Assembly (NCBI RefSeq): GCF_000511955.1
Contig: NZ_AZSU01000001.1
Coordinates: 160,596-224,595 of the forward strand
Source: [Clostridium] ultunense DSM 10521
Lineage (GTDB): Bacteria > Bacillota > Clostridia > Tissierellales > Tepidimicrobiaceae
DNA length: 64,000 nt
Reading direction: 5' to 3'
Below are positions 16,276 to 24,583 of this stretch, piece after piece; positions within the stretch are counted from its first letter, which is position 1; every line of letters begins with the position of its first letter. The position numbers and the translations under genes were made by a program. The notes beneath the pieces were generated by a model, which was not told the DNA's origin, searched no databases, and saw only the letters and a program-made list of their open reading frames with translations.

Positions 16276-17136
16276 ATGGCATGGATAGAACGATTAAATA
16301 ATGCGATAAATTATATTGAGGAGCATTTAGAAGACGAGGTTAATTATGAAGAAATTGCAAAAATTGCTTGCTGTTCAACATTTCATTTTCAGCGAATGTT
16401 TTCTTATATGGCAAATGTACCTCTTTCAGAATATATTCGCCGTAGACGTATGACAATGGCAGCCGTTGATTTACAAAATAGTAATGAAAAAGTCATTGAT
16501 ATTGCTTTGAAATATGGGTATAATTCTCCTACTGCATTTAATCGTGCTTTTCAAAGTATACATGGAATTACACCTTCAGAGGCAAGAATAGCAGGTACAT
16601 TAATTAAAGCATTCCCTCCAATTAGTTTCAAAATAACAATTAGGGGAGATGTAGAGATGAATTACAAAATCAAACAGAAAGGTAGTTTTAGGATCATTGG
16701 AGTGTCACAAACTTTACACAAAGAAATTGATAAAAACTTTGTGGCTATCCCTCAGATGTGGCAGAAGGTATCAGAGGATGGAACAGTTGAAAAACTTGTT
16801 CCCATGATGAATTTGGAGCCTATGGGTGTACTTGGAGTTAGTGTATGTAATGAAGAAGAAGAGTGGAAATATTATATTGCAGTTGCAAGTAATAAACCTA
16901 TTGACGAAGAGTTTGAGGAATATATAGTTTCTGAATCAACTTGGGCAATTTTTTATGGAGAAGGTGTTATGCCACATTCTATACAAGAACTTGAGAAGAG
17001 AATTATAACTGAATGGCTCCCTACATCAGGCTATGAATATGCAAATGCACCTGATATTGAAGTATACCTATCACCAGATCCACAAAATGCAAAGTTTGAA
17101 GTATGGATTCCCATCGTGAAAAAGGATAAGGAATAA
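16276..17136 (+). CDS. AraC-family regulator with GyrI-like ligand domain
   Basis: A 286-residue regulator. Residues 1-105 form two AraC helix-turn-helix units (WIERLNNAINYIEEHLEDEV, IAKIACCSTFHFQRMFSYM, ALKYGYNSPTAFNRAFQSIHGITPSEAR). Residues about 130-286 form a GyrI-like/effector-binding domain (FRIIGVSQTLHKEIDKNFVA, YIAVASNKPIDEEFEEYIV, DIEVYLSPDPQNAKFEVWIPI). This is the Rob/SoxS-like plus ligand architecture used to sense small hydrophobic or cationic compounds. Start ATG 16276 follows AAGGGGGG; a codon at 16237 lacks a site. The target is unknown. It is intact inside a decayed patch. A strong terminator hairpin follows. Confidence 0.9.
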   Translation: MAWIERLNNAINYIEEHLEDEVNYEEIAKIACCSTFHFQRMFSYMANVPLSEYIRRRRMTMAAVDLQNSNEKVIDIALKYGYNSPTAFNRAFQSIHGITPSEARIAGTLIKAFPPISFKITIRGDVEMNYKIKQKGSFRIIGVSQTLHKEIDKNFVAIPQMWQKVSEDGTVEKLVPMMNLEPMGVLGVSVCNEEEEWKYYIAVASNKPIDEEFEEYIVSESTWAIFYGEGVMPHSIQELEKRIITEWLPTSGYEYANAPDIEVYLSPDPQNAKFEVWIPIVKKDKE

Positions 17137-17205
17137 ATATAATAATGCGGAAAATCATAATTAGCTTAGAAAATTAGAAATACAATAAGACATTATAAAA
17201 GGTTA

Positions 17206-17240
17206 TTAGAGAGGACTAATTAAAAATTAATCCTCTCTAA
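17206..17240 (+). terminator. Hairpin terminator after the AraC regulator
   Basis: TTAGAGAGGA pairs with TCCTCTCTAA; the inner TAATT/AATTA extends the stem; followed by an A/T-rich stretch. Confidence 0.65.
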
Positions 17241-17347
17241 AATTATATCAAAAAGATTGAAATAGACTAAAAAATCAATTTCTACTTTTATCTATAGCAT
17301 CTAAAAAAATGAAAGGATAGATAGGTTCTAAAGGTCTATTTTTACAC

Positions 17348-17512
17348 TCATTCACTTTTTGAATATCCTAATTCTACCCCTAGTTCTGCTTCTAGTATCT
17401 CTTGTAACACATCTTTAAACATATCTCTAAGATATGAATGAAGATCATCTGCCGTTTTTAAATTTCCATCAGTAATCATATTTCTAAGTATTTCCTTAGA
17501 CGGTTTTGCCAT
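17348..17512 (-). pseudogene. IS256 family transposase, N-terminal fragment
   Basis: The minus-strand frame starts ATG at 17512 after a GGAGAA site and encodes MAKPSKEILRNMITDGNLKT followed by ADDLHSYLRDMFKDVLQEIL and EAELGVELGYSKSE. This is the conserved first 55 residues of IS256 transposases (family: KTAEDLQxxLKDLFKDTIQEMLEAELDxELGYSK). A stop ends it where the family continues for about 350 more residues. The left inverted repeat lies at 17579-17606. Confidence 0.88.
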
Positions 17513-17578
17513 AAAAATTCTCCTTTCTGACCTAAATCTTATTTTGATTCTTGCCAGAAAAGAGAATTTTATTTTCCA

Positions 17579-17606
17579 AGAGCACAAATTATTTTATGCT
17601 ACCTCC
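17579..17606 (-). repeat. IS256-type inverted repeat (left end)
   Basis: AGAGCACAAATTATTTTATG with following CTACCTCC is an imperfect reverse complement of the end at 12101-12127. It lies on the N-terminal side of the fragment at 17348-17512, as expected for a left end. Confidence 0.5.
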
Positions 17607-17609
17607 CGG

Positions 17610-18000
17610 CTCGATTTCTCTATTTATAGCTATTTTTCTAGGATATTTAGGTTTAATTTTTCTTTGAGGCCTTAAGACCTCAAGCTTTTAGCATAATCTA
17701 TATACCTTTATTTGTTCATCACAAATACGATTGCCATCTTTATCAAAAGAGTAACCAGGAATTGGCCTACCACCTTTATTAATTTTTGCAACTTCATTTA
17801 TATCTTCAATTTTAGTTATTTTTTAATATTGTAATAATATGTAGACCTGCTTAATCCAACAATTTTAAGGACAGTAACTACAGTATAGCCTAAATCGATC
17901 CATTTCTTTGCAATAACGCTTTTCTTCTATTGTGGGTTCGTTTTTTAAAAAAAGGTCTTTAAGAATGGCAATTTCTAAATCCTTTTCGCACATTAATTTT
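17610..18000 (-). pseudogene. IS3 family transposase, shredded remnant
   Basis: Reading the minus strand from about 18000: MCEKDLEIAILKDLFLKNEP, then (other frame) IAKKWIDLGYTVVTVLKIVG and LSRSTYYYNIKK, then INKGGRPIPGYSFDKDGNRI and CDEQIKVY, then QRKIKPKYPRKIAINREIEP-like text near 17610-17670. These are ordered pieces of an IS3-type OrfB with frameshifts and internal deletions; the catalytic DDE part is gone. The downstream end is cut by the IS256 end at 17579-17606, so IS256 probably inserted into this older IS. The bases at 18010-18050 may be the IS3 end. Confidence 0.65.
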
Positions 18001-18245
18001 TATTTTACTAAATTAGTGTGCGATTGTCCAAATAGGTTAGAGGCTTAATAGTTTTGGTGTCCTATCAGTAAATAAAAATTCATGAAATTTCATTTAATTT
18101 AAATATTTCATAAAGCCTAGCTACTTTTCGTAAACAAAATCAAATTCAATAATATACTAAATATATAATCCTGTTATATAGATAATTATAATATATAATA
18201 TTTTAAACTGGGTATATATAAATAAGATGGATGGGGGTGAATTTG

Positions 18246-20627
18246 GTGGAAAAATATATAGTTCCTCTGGAAAAGCTTAACAAAAAATGTGATCCTGAGC
18301 TTTTTGAGCATAGTACTACCGAAGATTTGCCTGCCTCTAGAGAGTTAATAGGCCAGGATAGGGCTATGGAAGCTTTGAAATATGGGCTTTCAATACGGAG
18401 AAAAGGGTATAATATCTATGTTTCTGGGTTGACGGGAACAGGTAGAAATAGTTATTCCTATTTGGTAGCTAAAGAGTTTGCTGATAAAAGGAAAGCCCCA
18501 AAAGATTGGTGTTATGTATTCAATTTTAAAAGGCCTAAATTTCCAAAAGCAATAGGTATGGATGGTGGACAAGGGAAAATATTTAAAAAGGATGTGGAAA
18601 AGGTTATAAAGGATATAGGAATAGAAATTCCCAAAACTTTAACCTCAAAGGAATATGAGAACAATAAAAACTTAATATATACTACCCATCAAAATAAGGC
18701 ACAAAAAATATTGAATGAATTGAATGATTTAGCTAAACAATATAATTTTGTATTTAGGCAGACTGAAAGAGGCATATTGAGTATACCATTAAAGGAAAGC
18801 AAGCCTATGACCGATGAGGAATTAGATAATCTATCTCAGGAAGAAATAGAAGAGCTAATGAAAACCTCTAATGAATTAAATCAAAAAGCTTTTGATTATG
18901 TGAAAAGAGTAAAAGATGTTGAAAAAGACTTAATAAAGGAAATCAAAAATTTAAAGGAGGAAAATGTTCTTCAAGTATTAAACAACTATATTGATACCCT
19001 TATAGAAAGATATGAAGATAATGATAGGATATGTGAATATTTGAATGATATGAAGGCTGATATAGTAAAAAATTATGATATGTTCATGAAGGAAGACGAA
19101 AAGAACTATTTAGAGGGCATTCTTTTGCCAAGAGATAGAAAAGAAGATTTTATGAAAAGGTACCAAGTCAATCTTTTTATGGATAACAATGGGAAATCCA
19201 ATGCCCCGGTTATTAGGGAGATGAATCCAACCTATTATAATCTATTTGGTAAGATCGAATACGTTAATGAATTTGGTGCACTGAAAACAGATCATATGAA
19301 GATTAGACCCGGATCCTTACATGAAGCAAATGGTGGATATATTATATTACAGGCAAGGGATATATTGCAGAGCAGCCATGCTTGGGAGGGCTTAAAAAGG
19401 GCTATAACTACAGAAGAAATAAGGATAGAAAATATTACAGGATTAAATGTAATATCGGAAACTTTACGGCCTGAACCTATTCCTTTAGATATTAAAGTAA
19501 TAATTATAGGAGATTATTTTCTATATCAACTATTATATAATTATGATGATGATTTTAGAAAATTGTTCAAAATAAGGGCAGATTTCGATATAGAAATGGA
19601 TAAAACTGAAGACAATATTAGAAAGATAGGTTCCTTTGTAGCTTATCAATGTAAAGAAGAAGGTTTAAAACCCTTCGATAAAGGAGCCTTAGCAGCTATT
19701 ATAGAGCATAGTAGTCGTATAGCAGAAAATCAAAATAAATTGACTGCAAAGTTTAATGAATTGGTAGAGATAATATATGAAGCAGATTTATGGGCAGATA
19801 TGGAAAACAGGCAAGTGGTTACCAGAGAAGATATAGATATGGCAATCTACAAGAAAAACTATAGAAATAACACCTATGAAGAGAAACTTGCGGAATTGAT
19901 AGAAAAAGACGTAATAATGATAGAGACAGAGGGAGAAAAGATTGGGGAAATCAATGGTTTATCCGTTATAGACTTAGGCCAATATATATTTGGAAGGCCT
20001 AGCAAAATAACTGTAAATACCTTTGTAGGAAAAGAGGGGATAATCAATATAGAAAGGGAAGTAGAACAATCCGGTAGTATCTATGACAAAGGAGTCCTTA
20101 TATTAGGAGGCTATTTGGGAGAAAAATTTGCTAAAGATTTTCCTCTTTCATTAACAGCTAGTATTACCTTTGAACAATCCTATAGTGGAATAGATGGGGA
20201 CAGTGCTTCTAGTACCGAATTATACGCTCTATTATCCAGTTTAGCTGGTAAACCAATTAAACAGTCCATTGCAGTCACGGGTTCTGTCAATCAAAAAGGT
20301 ATGATTCAACCTATAGGCGGAGTAAATGAAAAGATCGAAGGATTTTATAAGATCTGCAAGCTAAAAGGATTGACAGGAAATGAAGGAGTAATTATACCTT
20401 ATCAAAACATTGAAAATCTAATGCTAGAAGATGAAGTGATAGAGGCTGTAAAATCAGGGAAATTCAAAATATATAGAGTAAAAACCATAGATGAAGGTAT
20501 AGAGATATTAACTGGAATAAAAGCGGGAAAATTAGATGAAAAAGGCCAATATGAAAAGGGAGCTATTAACTATCTTGTACAAAAGAAATTAAAATATTAT
20601 TCTGATATAAGCAAGGAATATGAGTAA
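18246..20627 (+). CDS. ATP-dependent LonB-type protease (AAA_32 + Lon proteolytic domain)
   Basis: A protein of about 793 residues. The N-terminal half is the AAA_32 ATPase (LIGQDRAMEALKYGLSIRRK; P-loop VSGLTGTGRNS with Arg in place of the usual Lys, a known trait of this family). A helical insertion with coiled-coil character spans about residues 150-300. The ATPase lid follows, then the Lon protease domain, with catalytic Ser in GDSASSTELYALLSSLAG and catalytic Lys in GGVNEKIEGFYKICK. It degrades proteins in the cytosol; targets are unknown. GGGGGTGA at 18233-18240 fits GTG 18246 (or TTG 18243) better than ATG 18231, so the shorter start is used. Confidence 0.88.
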   Translation: MEKYIVPLEKLNKKCDPELFEHSTTEDLPASRELIGQDRAMEALKYGLSIRRKGYNIYVSGLTGTGRNSYSYLVAKEFADKRKAPKDWCYVFNFKRPKFPKAIGMDGGQGKIFKKDVEKVIKDIGIEIPKTLTSKEYENNKNLIYTTHQNKAQKILNELNDLAKQYNFVFRQTERGILSIPLKESKPMTDEELDNLSQEEIEELMKTSNELNQKAFDYVKRVKDVEKDLIKEIKNLKEENVLQVLNNYIDTLIERYEDNDRICEYLNDMKADIVKNYDMFMKEDEKNYLEGILLPRDRKEDFMKRYQVNLFMDNNGKSNAPVIREMNPTYYNLFGKIEYVNEFGALKTDHMKIRPGSLHEANGGYIILQARDILQSSHAWEGLKRAITTEEIRIENITGLNVISETLRPEPIPLDIKVIIIGDYFLYQLLYNYDDDFRKLFKIRADFDIEMDKTEDNIRKIGSFVAYQCKEEGLKPFDKGALAAIIEHSSRIAENQNKLTAKFNELVEIIYEADLWADMENRQVVTREDIDMAIYKKNYRNNTYEEKLAELIEKDVIMIETEGEKIGEINGLSVIDLGQYIFGRPSKITVNTFVGKEGIINIEREVEQSGSIYDKGVLILGGYLGEKFAKDFPLSLTASITFEQSYSGIDGDSASSTELYALLSSLAGKPIKQSIAVTGSVNQKGMIQPIGGVNEKIEGFYKICKLKGLTGNEGVIIPYQNIENLMLEDEVIEAVKSGKFKIYRVKTIDEGIEILTGIKAGKLDEKGQYEKGAINYLVQKKLKYYSDISKEYE

Positions 20628-20656
20628 AACCTTTCTAAAAATAGAAAGGTTTTACT
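20625..20656 (+). terminator. Rho-independent terminator after the Lon-type gene
   Basis: Stem TAAAACCTTTCT / AGAAAGGTTTTA with a 6-nt A-rich loop. Confidence 0.8.
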
Positions 20657-20733
20657 TCTGTAGCGTGTAAAGCATGATAGAATATAATATGTAAATAAGT
20701 AAATAGGTTTAGTTAGGAAAGGGGGCGTTATTA

Positions 20734-21828
20734 ATAGAAAAAAAACTTAGCTACATTAGATTTTTTATTCTACTTATCATTTCATTTATGATATGGAAGA
20801 TAATAGATAGCCCTAATTTTATTGGGACAATAAAAAATATTATGAAACCTTTTTTATGGGCGTTAGTAATAGCTTTCTTTTTAAACACTCTATTAAGTGC
20901 TTTAGAAAGAGATTTCAAATTAAAAAGATGGATTAACATTTTAATAGTATATCTAATTTTTTATGGAACAATTATATTATTTATTACCATAATCACACCT
21001 AAGATAATAGACAATATAAAGAATATAATTAGAGAACTTCCCTATTATGCAAACAAAACCCAGAAATGGCTTTCCAAAACACCAGGTTTGTTGATGGGAA
21101 TGGATAAATACGGGATATTCGATTATATAGAATTAGCTGTTGATGATTTCTTTGCTCGACTGGGAAGTAGTATGAGCTCTATAGTCAATAAAACTGTAAC
21201 TCAGGTCATATCTATAACCTCCTTTTTAGTAAATTTTGTTCTAGGCTCTATTATTTCCATATATATGCTAAAGGATAAGGAGTATTTTGTAAAAAACTTG
21301 AAAAGATTAACCTATGCTATTTTTCCAGTAAATAAAGCGGAATCTATTATAGAATTTTTTAAGGAAATAAAGGAAGCTTTCTCAAAATTTTTCGTTGGAA
21401 AATTGTTAGATTCTTTGATTATTGGAATTCTATGTTTCATAGGGTGTTTAATAATGGGGGTACGGTATGCCCTTTTAATTAGTTTAATTGTTGGGGTGAC
21501 CAATATGATACCTTATTTTGGTCCCTTTATTGGAATGATACCTGCTGCAGTAATTACTGTTTTTTATAGCCCTTTTAAGGCTTTATGGGTTGTAATATTT
21601 ATATTTTTATTACAGCAGTTTGATGGATTGTATCTAGGTCCTAAGATATTAGGAATACAAGTAGGCTTAAAACCATTTTGGATCATACTTTCAATCCTTA
21701 TAGGTGGAGGTTTTTTTGGAATATGGGGTATGCTATTTGCAGTGCCAATAGCAGCTGTAATAAAGACGACTTTAGGCAAATATATAGTCAAGCAACATAA
21801 GCAGAAAGGAATATCTTTGGATAAATAA
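20734..21828 (+). CDS. AI-2E family transporter (UPF0118 permease)
   Basis: About 364 residues with some eight membrane segments and the conserved C-terminal core GVTNMIPYFGPFIGMIPAAV, FLLQQFDGLYLGPKILGIQV, GLKPFWIILSILIGGGFFG. Members export autoinducer-2 or act as Na+/H+ antiporters; substrate not predictable here. The first ATG (20788) has no ribosome site and would remove the first helix start. A strong GGGGG (20721-20725) lies 8 nt before an in-frame ATA at 20734, whose frame adds IEKKLSYIRFFILLIISF, typical of this family. So a rare ATA start is proposed; 20788 is the conservative alternative. Confidence 0.8.
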   Translation: MEKKLSYIRFFILLIISFMIWKIIDSPNFIGTIKNIMKPFLWALVIAFFLNTLLSALERDFKLKRWINILIVYLIFYGTIILFITIITPKIIDNIKNIIRELPYYANKTQKWLSKTPGLLMGMDKYGIFDYIELAVDDFFARLGSSMSSIVNKTVTQVISITSFLVNFVLGSIISIYMLKDKEYFVKNLKRLTYAIFPVNKAESIIEFFKEIKEAFSKFFVGKLLDSLIIGILCFIGCLIMGVRYALLISLIVGVTNMIPYFGPFIGMIPAAVITVFYSPFKALWVVIFIFLLQQFDGLYLGPKILGIQVGLKPFWIILSILIGGGFFGIWGMLFAVPIAAVIKTTLGKYIVKQHKQKGISLDK

Positions 21829-21856
21829 TAGGGGCAGACCTATGTATCTGCCCTAT
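21828..21856. repeat. Palindromic intergenic repeat, copy 1 (GGGGCAGACC type)
   Basis: GGGGCAGACCTATGTATCTG (21831-21850) then CCCTAT forms a stem between the convergent AI-2E and CofE-like genes. A near-identical copy is at 32919-32941. Probably serves as terminator here. Confidence 0.7.
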
Positions 21857-23040
21857 TCTGTCGCATAATTATCAAAGTAACCCTGTATAAGTACTATAGG
21901 AGTTCCTTTATCTCCACTACCACTAGTTAAATCACATAAACTTCCTAATAAATCAGTTAATCTTCTAGGAGTTGTACCTAAAGATTCTTTGTGGGCCTTT
22001 AGGTCTACATCTTTACCGTTTATCTTTTCTTTAATGGCTTCCACTGCTTCTTCTCCCTCTAAGTTTCTTAACTCCGTATCTGCCAGATATTTTAATTTTA
22101 TTTCATTAGGAGTTCCTTCTAGGCCAGATGTATATCCTGGGGATACTATTGGGTCTGCCAGTTCCCAAATCCTCCCTACAGGATCTTTAAAGGCACCGTC
22201 TCCATATACCATTACTTCCACTAATTTTCCCGTTTTTTCCCTGATTCTATTTTGGATTTCATCAACATAGTATTTACTATCTCTTGGAAATAGCTTAATT
22301 TGAGTTTCTGTAGCTAAATTAGAGCCTAAGAGACCATATTCAGGGTTATACCCATCACTATTTATAGGTTTTGTTAATAAATCATCTAGCCCAATTATTT
22401 TATTTGCCCCTGCTTCTTTTAAAATTTGTTTAGTTCTCTTTCTATCATGAACATTAGCAACCAAAATATCCTTAGTATAGCTTAAAATTGTAGTAGGATC
22501 ATTGGATAGGTATATTTCTACATCGTTATTAACGGTTAAATCCCTATATAATTGTACATAATCTATTCCCGTAAATGGATGAGTAACCTCATTCCCAAAT
22601 AGTTTTCTATACTCATATTCACTTAAAGTATCAGTATATGGATTTATTTTAAGTTGATACATCTTATCTATATCCATCAATCTATTGCCTACTTCATCTG
22701 AGGGATAGTTGAGCAATAGATATATTTTCTTGCCCGTTAAAGCTATACCTTTTAGAATAATGGAAAATCTATTTCTGCTAAGTATAGGGAAGACGATTCC
22801 TACTTCTTCTGGGAATTTATTATTAATATCTTGGGCAATATCTTCAGCTGTAGCATAGTTTCCTTGTGCTCTTGCAACTAGCGATTCTGTAATTCCAATT
22901 ATATCCCTATTATTAAGATTAAAGCCCTCATATTCTGATGCTTTTAACACGGAATCTACAACAATTTCTATTAAATCGTCCCCTTCCTTAACTATAGGAG
23001 CTCTTATGCCTCTTACTGTAGTACCCACAGTTCTAATCAT
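21853..23040 (-). CDS. CofE-like (F420-0:gamma-glutamyl ligase family) protein
   Basis: A 395-residue protein of the F420_ligase/CofE superfamily: VRGIRAPIVKEGDDLIEIVV, NRDIIGITESLVARAQGNYA, and late GDGAFKDPVGRIWELADPIV. CofE adds glutamates to coenzyme F420 in archaea and actinobacteria, but clostridia do not normally make F420, and this long form is widespread there. It may join glutamate or another amino acid to a different acceptor (inference). It lies 75 nt downstream of the folate cyclo-ligase on the same strand, so folate polyglutamate-like chemistry is one possibility. It starts after GGAGGAATTTGA-like sequence at 23041-23052. Confidence 0.8.
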   Translation of the reverse strand: MIRTVGTTVRGIRAPIVKEGDDLIEIVVDSVLKASEYEGFNLNNRDIIGITESLVARAQGNYATAEDIAQDINNKFPEEVGIVFPILSRNRFSIILKGIALTGKKIYLLLNYPSDEVGNRLMDIDKMYQLKINPYTDTLSEYEYRKLFGNEVTHPFTGIDYVQLYRDLTVNNDVEIYLSNDPTTILSYTKDILVANVHDRKRTKQILKEAGANKIIGLDDLLTKPINSDGYNPEYGLLGSNLATETQIKLFPRDSKYYVDEIQNRIREKTGKLVEVMVYGDGAFKDPVGRIWELADPIVSPGYTSGLEGTPNEIKLKYLADTELRNLEGEEAVEAIKEKINGKDVDLKAHKESLGTTPRRLTDLLGSLCDLTSGSGDKGTPIVLIQGYFDNYATE

Positions 23041-23115
23041 TCAAATTCCTCCTAAAAATATAATTTGCACCACCAATATATATTATAACATTTTTTACAT
23101 GATTAATAGAAACTA

Positions 23116-23698
23116 TTAGTACTTTTCTCCAGCACAATTTATTATTCTCTTCTCGGTGATAATACAGTCTACGGGTATATCATAAATATCAGTAGGTACC
23201 TTTGGAGCAATTTGCATTTCGTAACATAGACCTACTTTAAATATTTGTCTATTATTACTAAAGAATCTATCGTAATAACCTCCTCCATAGCCTACTCGAT
23301 AACCAGTAGGGGTAAAAATAAGGCCAGGAACCAATACCATATCAATTAGTTCTGGAGAAACCTCCCTAATATATTCCTTTTTAGGGGTTAAAATATTATA
23401 GTAACCCATTTCTAGCTCTTCATCAAAATTTTTTATTTCAGAAACTAACAGTTGTCTACCATTAGGGATAGTAATTGGAACTCCTACTCTTTTTCCTAAG
23501 GTAATGGATTTTTTGATTATATCATGGGTATTGACCTCATCTTTAAAGCTAATAAAAGAAAAAATAAAATTAGATTTTTTATATTCTACTAAATTAAATA
23601 ATCTATCCCGAATAGCTTTAGATTTTTTTATTACTTCTTCATGAGAAAGTTCAGCCCTTTTTTTTGAGCATTTCTTCTCTTAATACTTTTTTATCCAA
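23116..23698 (-). pseudogene. 5-formyltetrahydrofolate cyclo-ligase, split by a homopolymer frameshift
   Basis: Minus strand, TTG start at 23698 after AGGGTGG. The first frame reads (M)DKKVLREEMLKKKG then TGA. One base fewer in the A8 run (T8 at 23658-23665 on the plus strand) gives MLKKRAELSHEEVIKKSKAI, which continues unbroken to the end: FIFSFISFKDEVNTHD, GKRVGVPITIPNGR, TPTGYRVGYGGGYYDRFF and CIITEKRIINC. With seven A's the protein is about 193 residues, normal for the family that makes 5,10-methenyl-THF from 5-formyl-THF. Either a sequencing slip, a reversible slippage site, or a fresh mutation. Confidence 0.88.
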
Positions 23699-23887
23699 AA
23701 TTACCACCCTTTACTGTTTATTTATTGTTCAGCTTATATTATAATATATAATTAAAGTGAAAATGTAAAATACGATTAAATATTTTAAAAATAAAGATTT
23801 ATAGATTTTAAATAGAATCCTATATTAATTATGTTATAATCATATTATAAGTTATGAAAGATTCCTAATACATAGAGGTGAAAATTT

Positions 23888-24583
23888 TTGATCAGATTCA
23901 TTAATATAAGTAAAGAGTATAAAAATGGAGTTAAGGCGCTATCCAATATAAATTTATTTATATCAAAAGGAGAATTTGTATTTCTAGTTGGACCTAGTGG
24001 GGCAGGAAAATCTACTTTAATTAAATTAATATTAAAAGAAGAAAACCCTACAGAAGGGAAAATATATTTAAATGATATGGATATTACTAAAGTCAAAAAT
24101 AGAAAAATTCCCTATATTCGAAGGAATGTAGGGGTAGTTTTTCAAGATTTTAGACTATTACCAAATAAGACCGTATATGAAAATGTAGCTTTTGCCATGG
24201 AGATCATTGGAGCTCATCCAAGGGAAATAAGAAGAAATGTTCCAATGGTTTTAAGTATGGTAGACTTAAGTAAGAAGGCCCATTGCTATCCAGATGAACT
24301 TTCTGGAGGAGAACACCAGCGTGTAGCTATTTCAAGAGCTATAGTCAATAGTCCACCTATATTAATAGCGGATGAGCCTACGGGAAATCTAGATCCTGAT
24401 ACTGCTTGGGAGATAATGAAAGTACTTAGAGATATTAATAAACGTGGAACTACTGTGCTGATGGCAACTCATGCCAAGGATATAGTGGATATAATGAAAA
24501 AAAGAGTTATTGCCATTGAAAGGGGCAGGATAGTAAGAGACGAAGAGAAGGGTGTGTATGAGCATGAGCTTTCGAATCCTTAA
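23888..24583 (+). CDS. ftsE: Cell division ATP-binding protein FtsE
   Basis: A 231-residue ABC ATPase. Walker A GPSGAGKST at residues 35-43, signature LSGGEHQRVAISRAI near 138, Walker B ILIADEPTGNLD, and the switch His in MATHAKDIVD. FtsE partners with FtsX in the membrane and drives a periplasmic/extracellular peptidoglycan hydrolase. The TTG start follows AGAGGTG. It overlaps ftsX, and the M23 hydrolase follows, giving a complete FtsEX-hydrolase module. Confidence 0.95.
   Translation: MIRFINISKEYKNGVKALSNINLFISKGEFVFLVGPSGAGKSTLIKLILKEENPTEGKIYLNDMDITKVKNRKIPYIRRNVGVVFQDFRLLPNKTVYENVAFAMEIIGAHPREIRRNVPMVLSMVDLSKKAHCYPDELSGGEHQRVAISRAIVNSPPILIADEPTGNLDPDTAWEIMKVLRDINKRGTTVLMATHAKDIVDIMKKRVIAIERGRIVRDEEKGVYEHELSNP

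Noticed and set aside
12700-17300. Functional composite transposon bounded by IS256
   Set aside because: Both IS256 pieces lack most of the transposase and one end each, so the unit cannot move now; only past mobility is possible.
21853-23040. Evidence that the organism makes coenzyme F420
   Set aside because: A CofE-like gene alone is common in clostridia without F420; no other F420 gene is in the window.
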